64,000 nucleotides of DNA. It comes from Nocardia brasiliensis NBRC 14402 (GTDB lineage: Bacteria > Actinomycetota > Actinomycetes > Mycobacteriales > Mycobacteriaceae). Shown here in pieces: positions 59,031 through 64,000 of the stretch. Position numbers and translations under genes: made by a program. The notes beneath the pieces are model-generated. The model saw only the letters and a program-made list of their open reading frames with translations. It had not been told where the DNA came from and did not search any database. The DNA lies in the NCBI RefSeq assembly GCF_000308475.2, contig NZ_BAFT02000065.1:124001-188000 (forward strand), written 5' to 3'. Positions within the stretch are counted from its first letter, which is position 1. The number at the start of each line of letters is the position of its first letter.

Positions 59031-59546
59031 ATGCGACCCGAGACGCTCGCGAACCTCGAGCGCCGGCTCCGCGAGCAGGCCCATCGCGACGGCATCGTAC
59101 ATTTCGTCGTCGGGGTCGCGGTGTTCCGCGACGGCAAACTCCTGGTGGTGCGCCGGGTGCCCGACGACTACCACGGCGGCATGTACGAACTGCCCGGCGG
59201 CGGTGTGGAATCCGGCGAGACCTTCGCCGAGTGCGTGCACCGGGAACTGTTCGAGGAGACCGGGCTGCGGGCCCGGGTGATCACCGACTTCCTCGGCGGA
59301 TTCGACTACGCGACCAGAACGAAGTCCAAGGTGCGCAAGTACAGCTTCGTGGTCACGGCCGAGCCGGGAGAGGTGGCGCTGGCCCCCGGCGAACACGACG
59401 CGTTCGCCTGGATCGACGCCGAGGTGCTCGCGCAACTGCCGATGGCGCCCGATATGCGGGCCGCGGTGAGCGCTCTGGTCAGCGACCAGGCTCGCGCCGA
59501 CCAGGCAATTCGCGCTGATTCGGCGCGGCAGGGCCCGACCAACTAA
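59031..59546 (+). CDS. NUDIX hydrolase
   Basis: This is a 171-residue hydrolase. The NUDIX box GGVESGETFAECVHRELFEETGL fits Gx5Ex7REUxEExGU fully. It should cleave a nucleoside diphosphate linked to another group; the substrate is unknown. ATG 59031 has GGAGGTGA eight bases upstream. A TAACAT box at 58991-58996 overlaps the earlier ATG 58995, which rules that start out as the main one. The stop codon overlaps the -10 box of the following MFS gene. Confidence 0.86.
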   Translation: MRPETLANLERRLREQAHRDGIVHFVVGVAVFRDGKLLVVRRVPDDYHGGMYELPGGGVESGETFAECVHRELFEETGLRARVITDFLGGFDYATRTKSKVRKYSFVVTAEPGEVALAPGEHDAFAWIDAEVLAQLPMAPDMRAAVSALVSDQARADQAIRADSARQGPTN

Positions 59547-59549
59547 CCT
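59544..59549 (+). promoter_or_regulatory. -10 element for leaderless MFS gene
   Basis: TAACCT begins at the NUDIX stop codon and ends six bases before GTG 59556. Confidence 0.5.
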
Positions 59550-59555
59550 CGCGGC

Positions 59556-60917
59556 GTGCCCACTGGTCGCTCCGAGAGCTCCACACCCGCGGCCGAGCGG
59601 CCGCTCCCGCTGCGGGTCGCACTGCGCGAGAGTCCGGGCGTGCTGCGGCTCGCGGTGGTGCGCTTCGCCGGGCAGTTCGGCGAGGGCATGTTCCAGGCGG
59701 CGCTGTCCGGTGCGATCCTGTTCAATCCCGAACGCCAGACCGACCCGTTGGCCATCGCGGCCGGTTTCACGGTACTGCTGCTGCCTTATTCACTGATCGG
59801 ACCGTACGCCGGCGCGCTGCTGGATCGCTGGGATCGGCGGGCGGTGCTGCTGGTCGCGAACGTGCTGCGAGCGGTGTTGATCGCGGTGGTGTGCGCGGGC
59901 CTGCTCGCCGGCATCGGCGAGACGCCGCTGCTGTTGCTGGCCTTGGCCGTGGTGGGCATCAGCCGGTTCGTGCAGTCGGGCGTGTCGGCGGCGTTGCCGC
60001 GGGTGCTCGCGCAGGAATGGCTGGTGCCGATGAATTCGGTGCTCGCCACGGTGGCGTCGGGGTGCGCGGCGCTCGGCGCGGCCGCCTCGGTCGCGGTGAT
60101 CGGACTGATCGGGGCGGGCGATTTCGGGTCGGCGGTTGCGGTGGCGATCAGCGGGATCGGATCGGTGCTCAGCGCGCTGCTGGCGGCCGGGTTCGCGCCG
60201 CGGGTGCTCGGGCCGGAACCCAGCGTCGCGGCGAAGCACGACAGTGCCGTGCACGCCATCCTCACCGGTTTACGCACGGGCGCTTCGGCGGTGTGGGAGT
60301 CGAAGCAGGTCACCACGGCGATGCTGGGCATCGGCACGCATCGGATCGTGTTCGGCACCAACACCTTGATCATGGTGCTGGTGCTGCGGCAGACGCCCGC
60401 CGCGGGGTCGGGTCTGAGCAACGGACTGCTCGGCTTCGGCGTGGCCATCGCCGCGACGGCGGCGGGCATGCTGGCCGCCGCGGTGGTCGCGCCGCTGCTG
60501 ATTCCACGACTCGGCCGGCCGCGCACGGTCGTGCTGGGGCTGATCTCCGCGACCGTAGTGCAGCTGACGCTGGTCACACCGATCGCCATCGCCGAGGCCG
60601 GAACGGCGGCCCAGCATGCGCATCGGCTGCTGCTGGTCGGTGCGTTCCTGTTCGGCCTGGCCGGGCAGACGATCAAGCTGGCCGGCGACGCGACGATGCA
60701 GATAGACATCGATGATGCGCGGCGCGGTCAGGTGTTCGCGTTGCAGGACACCGTATTCAATATCGCGTTCATCGTCGCGATCGCCGCTGCGGCCGCGGTT
60801 ATTCCGGATGACGGACGCTCGCTACCGGTGATTGTGGCCGGCGCCGGAATCTATTGCGCGGGTATTGTCGCGATCTTGGTGAATACCCGGCGACGGACCG
60901 AGCCCGTCCGCGGCTGA
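59556..60917 (+). CDS. MFS transporter
   Basis: This is a 453-residue protein with about 12 hydrophobic helices. VRFAGQFGEGMFQAALSGAILF opens helix 1, and PYAGALLDRWDRRAVLLVAN is a motif A variant. LAGQTIKLAGDATMQIDIDDARRGQVFALQDTVFNIAF is near the end. The pattern suits an exporter of unknown substrate, related to the macrolide-efflux-like group. A TAACCT box six bases before the GTG predicts leaderless translation independent of the NUDIX gene. Confidence 0.82.
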   Translation: MPTGRSESSTPAAERPLPLRVALRESPGVLRLAVVRFAGQFGEGMFQAALSGAILFNPERQTDPLAIAAGFTVLLLPYSLIGPYAGALLDRWDRRAVLLVANVLRAVLIAVVCAGLLAGIGETPLLLLALAVVGISRFVQSGVSAALPRVLAQEWLVPMNSVLATVASGCAALGAAASVAVIGLIGAGDFGSAVAVAISGIGSVLSALLAAGFAPRVLGPEPSVAAKHDSAVHAILTGLRTGASAVWESKQVTTAMLGIGTHRIVFGTNTLIMVLVLRQTPAAGSGLSNGLLGFGVAIAATAAGMLAAAVVAPLLIPRLGRPRTVVLGLISATVVQLTLVTPIAIAEAGTAAQHAHRLLLVGAFLFGLAGQTIKLAGDATMQIDIDDARRGQVFALQDTVFNIAFIVAIAAAAAVIPDDGRSLPVIVAGAGIYCAGIVAILVNTRRRTEPVRG

Positions 60918-60963
60918 CCCCGTTACGCGGGAATTACCGAAAGACCGCGGAATTCATGACGCT

Positions 60964-61542
60964 TCAGGCAATGGTGGGTGCTCGGCCGGGATCACCTCCG
61001 GCGCGATTCGTCCACTGGGTCAGATAGTCGGGCAGGTCCGTGTGATCGTTGTGCGGCAGGTTGTCCGCGGCGGTACCGGGCGGTTTCACCTCGGTGTGGA
61101 TGGCGGGCGGATGGAAGGTGGCCGGGCGCATGGTCTCGAAGGGCGGCTCCACGGCACAGGGGACGACGGCCGAATCCTGCTGGGCGACATCCGAGTCCGG
61201 TGCCTGCGGCCCCTCGCTCCCCAACCCGTCGGCGCGGTGGATCCAGTTGAGCGGCTCGTCGACCGCGTCGGCCGTGGTGCCGGTGACATGGTGGTTCCAG
61301 GTGCCCAGACCGGTGGGGTCGGTATAGAAGTGGTCGAGCACGCCGTCGTCGTCCAGATCCAGGGCCGCCACATCGGCGATACCGAGACCGGCGCTGTCCC
61401 ACATGGCATCGTCGATCAGGCCGTCGCCGTCGAAGTCGAGCCGTAGGGCGTCACCGGGACTCGCCAGTGACAGATCCGCCGCGCTGGTCCAGACGTGCGG
61501 CGGGCCGACGCCGGTACCGAAGACGTACTCGATCTCGTCCAT
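60964..61542 (-). CDS. Asp-rich protein with EF-hand-like repeats (possibly DUF6802)
   Basis: This is a 192-residue protein. Two loop-like repeats are clear: LDFDGDGLIDDAMWDSAG (near residue 35) and LDLDDDGVLDHFYTDPTG (near 62), each with the DxDxDG pattern seen in EF-hand and dockerin calcium sites. WTSAADLSLASPGDALR precedes them. The C-terminal third is disordered and acidic. There is no signal peptide. I recall similar Nocardia proteins labelled DUF6802, unchecked. The start MDEIEYVFGTG has no clear ribosome site. Confidence 0.72.
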   Translation of the reverse strand: MDEIEYVFGTGVGPPHVWTSAADLSLASPGDALRLDFDGDGLIDDAMWDSAGLGIADVAALDLDDDGVLDHFYTDPTGLGTWNHHVTGTTADAVDEPLNWIHRADGLGSEGPQAPDSDVAQQDSAVVPCAVEPPFETMRPATFHPPAIHTEVKPPGTAADNLPHNDHTDLPDYLTQWTNRAGGDPGRAPTIA

Positions 61543-61702
61543 ATTTGGTTGGACGCACCGCACCGGCAATCGGTTCCGCTATTTCGCCACAAATAATTTC
61601 GATCGCTAGGTCCGGCATTACGGCGCGCCAGTCCGGTACGTTGATTTCGCTTCGCCCCGATTCGGCAGTGGGTCAACGAGTTCGAGAGGGAGTCAACGCG
61701 AC

Positions 61703-61798
61703 ATGGCTTTTCCGGCGATGATCTTCGCTGCGGTGCAGCACCTACTATTCGGCGGGTGGGGCACCATGTTGTACCCGCTCACCGAGATCTCCGACTAG
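61703..61798 (+). CDS. 31-residue hydrophobic peptide gene before DUF4185 gene
   Basis: A short open frame encodes MAFPAMIFAAVQHLLFGGWG and then TMLYPLTEISD. GAGAGGGAG lies about ten bases before the ATG, a good site. The next gene starts 15 bp after its stop and has no ribosome site of its own, so translation may be coupled. The peptide has a hydrophobic N-terminal two thirds and could insert in the membrane. I do not recognise it. Confidence 0.58.
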   Translation: MAFPAMIFAAVQHLLFGGWGTMLYPLTEISD

Positions 61799-61813
61799 CT
61801 CGCACCCGACGCG

Positions 61814-63355
61814 ATGCGCCGGCTCGGCCGCAAAACCCCTTGTGTACCGGCACTGTTCGGTGTGCTGCTCAGTGGCGTGCTGACCGTGCCCGCGCAGGCG
61901 GGGCCGCTGCCGTGGGCGCCGTCGCCGGTGAACAGTTGCGGCGAAGTGGGATTCGATCCGCGCCTGCGCGACCCCGATCCCGCATTACCTCCGCCACCGC
62001 CCGTCACGCTGCCTGAGCAGATCGATATCCCGATCCCGGTGCCGCAGTTCGTGCCGGTGCCGGTACCCGGTCCACCGCAACGCGACGTGCGGATCGATCC
62101 GCCGCCGCTCGCGCCGGACCCGTGCCACACGCCCTGCCCGGACGTCCGTGACATCGCTGCAGAACCTGAGCCCGTCGCACCACCGGAGCAACCGGGACCG
62201 GGTGCGCCGATCACGTTGCCGCGCATCGTGATCAGGCCGGAGATCGAGCCGATTCCGGTCCCGGTACCCGAGGGCCCGGCGCCGGAACCGATACCCGCGC
62301 CGCCGCCACCGGTGACGTATCCGGCGGAACCGGGCCCGCTCGCGCCCCCGGTGGCCGAGCCCCGGGTGATCACGGTGGACCTGGCCGGCCAGGTCACCGG
62401 GCACGGCTCGCCGAATCGCACCGACGTGCGCTGGCAGGTGGACGGCACCGACCTCGGCGTGCTGTGGGAGACCGCGCCCGGCGAGGTCGCCGTGGCCTTC
62501 GGCGACACCTTCGGCAAGGGCTGGGTGACCGGCGGCGCGGGCCGCGTGGATCAGGACTGGCGCAGCAACGTGCTCGCCTACAGCACCGATCGCGACCTGT
62601 CCGACGGGCTCTCGCTGGACCGCATGGTGCAGGACAGCAGGTGTCACGCCGCCGAGATCCTGAGCAGCCGCAAGATCAAGAACTGGGAGACCACGACCAT
62701 CCCGACCTCCGGCTTCGCGCTGGGCGAGCGGCAGTATCTCAGCTACATGTCGGTGAATCGATGGAGCCGGATCCCCGGCCTGTGGCGCAACAATTACGGC
62801 GGGCTGGCCTACTCCGACGACCACGGCCGCACCTGGACCAAGGATCCGCACGCGAAGTGGGACAACGTCTTCGGCGGCGGCCGCTTTCAGGTCGCGGCGA
62901 TGGTGCCGCACGGCGACCACGTCTACATGTTCGGCACGCCCAACGGGCGGCTCGGCGTGATCGGCTTGGCCCGGGTGCCGAAACAGGACGTGCTCAACAC
63001 CTCCGCCTATCAGTACTGGGTGCACGGCAGCTGGGAATCGGCGGCCGAGCACCAGGCCACTCCGCTGGTCGCCGGGCTGGCCGGCGAGGTGTCCGTCCGG
63101 TACGACCCGGACACCGAGCAGTGGCAGATGGTGTACCTCGACCTCGCCCGCGGGGCGATCGTGCTGCGCAATGCCGCACAGCCGCAAGGACAGTGGACCG
63201 AGGCGGTGTCGCTGCTGTCCACCGCCGACTACCCGACGGCCTACGGCGGCTTCCTGCATCCGTGGTCCACCGGCCGGGACCTGTACTTCACCATTTCGGC
63301 CTGGCAGAGCTACAACGTGTATCTGATGCACGCGCAACTGGATTCGCCACGCTGA
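61814..63355 (+). CDS. Secreted DUF4185 (GH183-like) protein, candidate D-arabinan hydrolase
   Basis: This is a 513-residue exported protein. The signal peptide is TPCVPALFGVLLSGVLTVPAQAG. Residues of about 50-180 are a Pro-rich linker (PIPVPQFVPVPVPGPP and similar), probably crossing the cell wall. The DUF4185 domain follows: TDLGVLWETAPGEVAVAFGDTF, NVLAYSTDRDLSDGLSLDRM, WRNNYGGLAYSDDHGRTWTK and GFLHPWSTGRDLYFTISAWQSYNVYLM. DUF4185 proteins of mycobacteria have been shown to cut D-arabinan (family GH183). The role here, cell-wall arabinan remodelling, is inference. Confidence 0.8.
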   Translation: MRRLGRKTPCVPALFGVLLSGVLTVPAQAGPLPWAPSPVNSCGEVGFDPRLRDPDPALPPPPPVTLPEQIDIPIPVPQFVPVPVPGPPQRDVRIDPPPLAPDPCHTPCPDVRDIAAEPEPVAPPEQPGPGAPITLPRIVIRPEIEPIPVPVPEGPAPEPIPAPPPPVTYPAEPGPLAPPVAEPRVITVDLAGQVTGHGSPNRTDVRWQVDGTDLGVLWETAPGEVAVAFGDTFGKGWVTGGAGRVDQDWRSNVLAYSTDRDLSDGLSLDRMVQDSRCHAAEILSSRKIKNWETTTIPTSGFALGERQYLSYMSVNRWSRIPGLWRNNYGGLAYSDDHGRTWTKDPHAKWDNVFGGGRFQVAAMVPHGDHVYMFGTPNGRLGVIGLARVPKQDVLNTSAYQYWVHGSWESAAEHQATPLVAGLAGEVSVRYDPDTEQWQMVYLDLARGAIVLRNAAQPQGQWTEAVSLLSTADYPTAYGGFLHPWSTGRDLYFTISAWQSYNVYLMHAQLDSPR

Positions 63356-63363
63356 CCGCGCGC

Positions 63364-64000
63364 TCAGCCGTCGACGTCGACGAATCGGACGCGATCGCCC
63401 ACCCGGATCAACGCGGGCGGCTCACGGTCCAGATCCCACATCCGCAGCTCCGTCGTGCCGATCAGCTGCCAGCCGCCGGGTGTGCTGCGCGGATACACCG
63501 CCGAGTAGCCGCCGGCCAGCGCGACCGCGCCCGCGGGGATGGCGGTACGGGCCCGCGCCCGTCGGGGCACGTGCAGTCGCGCATCGTCGGCTGCCAAATA
63601 GCCGAAGCCCGGGGCGAATCCGATGAACGCGCACTGCCAGATCGCGCCGGTGTGCGCGGCGACGACCTCCGCCTCGGTCAACCGCAGCAACCGCGCGACC
63701 TCGGCGAGATCGGCGCCGTCGTAGCGCACCGGAACGACGAGCGGTTCGTCGGGAGAATCGTTGTGCGCCAGTGTTCCACGGGAAACATCACCCGAATCCT
63801 GGCCCGGCCCAGGTTGTTGCAGCGCGGACAGCAGCGAGTCGAGCGCATGCCGCACGGTGGCGGCATGCGCCGGTGAAAGCAGCGTCACCAGTACGGTTTC
63901 CGCAGCGGGCAGCACGTCCTCGACGCCCGCGAGCGGGTTACGGCGCAGTGCCTCGACGAGTTCGACCACCTCGGTGCGGTGCGACAGCAGCACCAGCAGG
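63364..64000 (-). CDS. pxpB: 5-oxoprolinase subunit PxpB (KipI/allophanate hydrolase subunit 1 family), partial
   Basis: About 212 codons are present; the N-terminus is cut by the right edge, since the frame stays open and the usual PxpB opening is missing. Family marks are LVVPVRYDGADLAEVARLLRLTEAEVVAAHTG, CAFIGFAPGFGYLAADDARLHVPRRARARTAIPAGAVALAGGYSAVYPRSTPGGWQLIGTTELRMWD and DRVRFVDVDG at the C-terminus. PxpABC hydrolyses 5-oxoproline to glutamate. PxpC normally follows directly, but here the next gene is the convergent DUF4185 gene, so PxpC is either absent or encoded elsewhere. Confidence 0.85.
   Translation of the reverse strand, partial: LLVLLSHRTEVVELVEALRRNPLAGVEDVLPAAETVLVTLLSPAHAATVRHALDSLLSALQQPGPGQDSGDVSRGTLAHNDSPDEPLVVPVRYDGADLAEVARLLRLTEAEVVAAHTGAIWQCAFIGFAPGFGYLAADDARLHVPRRARARTAIPAGAVALAGGYSAVYPRSTPGGWQLIGTTELRMWDLDREPPALIRVGDRVRFVDVDG

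Noticed and set aside
1..64000. tRNA, rRNA, CRISPR arrays, insertion sequences or prophage
   Set aside because: I looked for cloverleaf ends, direct-repeat arrays, transposase motifs and phage genes and found none. Short tRNA-like structures could still be missed without a computed search.

Overview
The window is high-GC actinobacterial DNA, most likely from Nocardia or a close relative in the Mycobacteriales. The support is a complete mce lipid-import operon (yrbEA-yrbEB-mceABCDEF plus an Mce-associated gene), a ugpAEBC-type ABC importer whose binding protein closely resembles mycobacterial UgpB, a mycobacterial-type succinate dehydrogenase with a fused membrane anchor, a Zmp1-type M13 peptidase, an LdtA-type L,D-transpeptidase, two XRE(DUF5753)-DUF397 modules, and several promoters of the form TANNNT-N6/7-start codon that predict leaderless mRNAs. 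I see no tRNA, rRNA, CRISPR array, insertion sequence or prophage. Identifications come from reading the sequence and recalling families; no search was run.

Layout. 1-699 is a thiolase cut by the window edge. 1119-4669 is the succinate dehydrogenase operon, closed by a strong hairpin. 5034-7239 is the first XRE/DUF397 module with two small genes divergent from it. 7333-13783 holds a secreted S33-type hydrolase, an ABC exporter and a large FAD/Fe-S dehydrogenase resembling D-2-hydroxyglutarate dehydrogenase. 13833-20070 mixes a 34-residue peptide gene, an AlkA-type glycosylase, two TetR regulators, an AcuI-type reductase, a DinB2-type polymerase and a thioesterase. 20071-22494 is lon, preceded by an HspR-type (HAIR) operator. 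22651-30979 carries a RibD-like reductase, a PrsW-type intramembrane protease with an overlapping single-pass membrane gene, a DUF445 protein, L-2-hydroxyglutarate oxidase and an RNase H. 31065-40649 is the mce operon on the minus strand, with a perfect 16-bp palindrome in front of it.

41141-48766 is mainly envelope-related or secreted: an S1 protease, an MFS exporter, an LppU-like lipoprotein, a secreted small protein, a serine hydrolase, a P450 and the L,D-transpeptidase, which has a long foldable leader. 48872-53363 is ugpAEBC, with ugpA frameshifted. 53404-57873 holds the M13 peptidase, the second XRE/DUF397 module and a DUF4190 protein. 58009-64000 holds a pirin, a NUDIX hydrolase, an MFS protein, an Asp-rich possible Ca-binding protein, a 31-residue peptide gene directly before a DUF4185 protein (a family that includes D-arabinan-degrading enzymes), and the edge of a PxpB-type 5-oxoprolinase subunit.

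The strongest items for a second look are: the Gln at the ribose-discriminating position of the DinB2 polymerase; the Cys/His cluster in the Sdh membrane anchor; the two frameshifts (ugpA and the Mce-associated gene), both beside GGGG runs; the PrsW gene pair; the two XRE/DUF397 modules; and the two tiny hydrophobic peptide genes.
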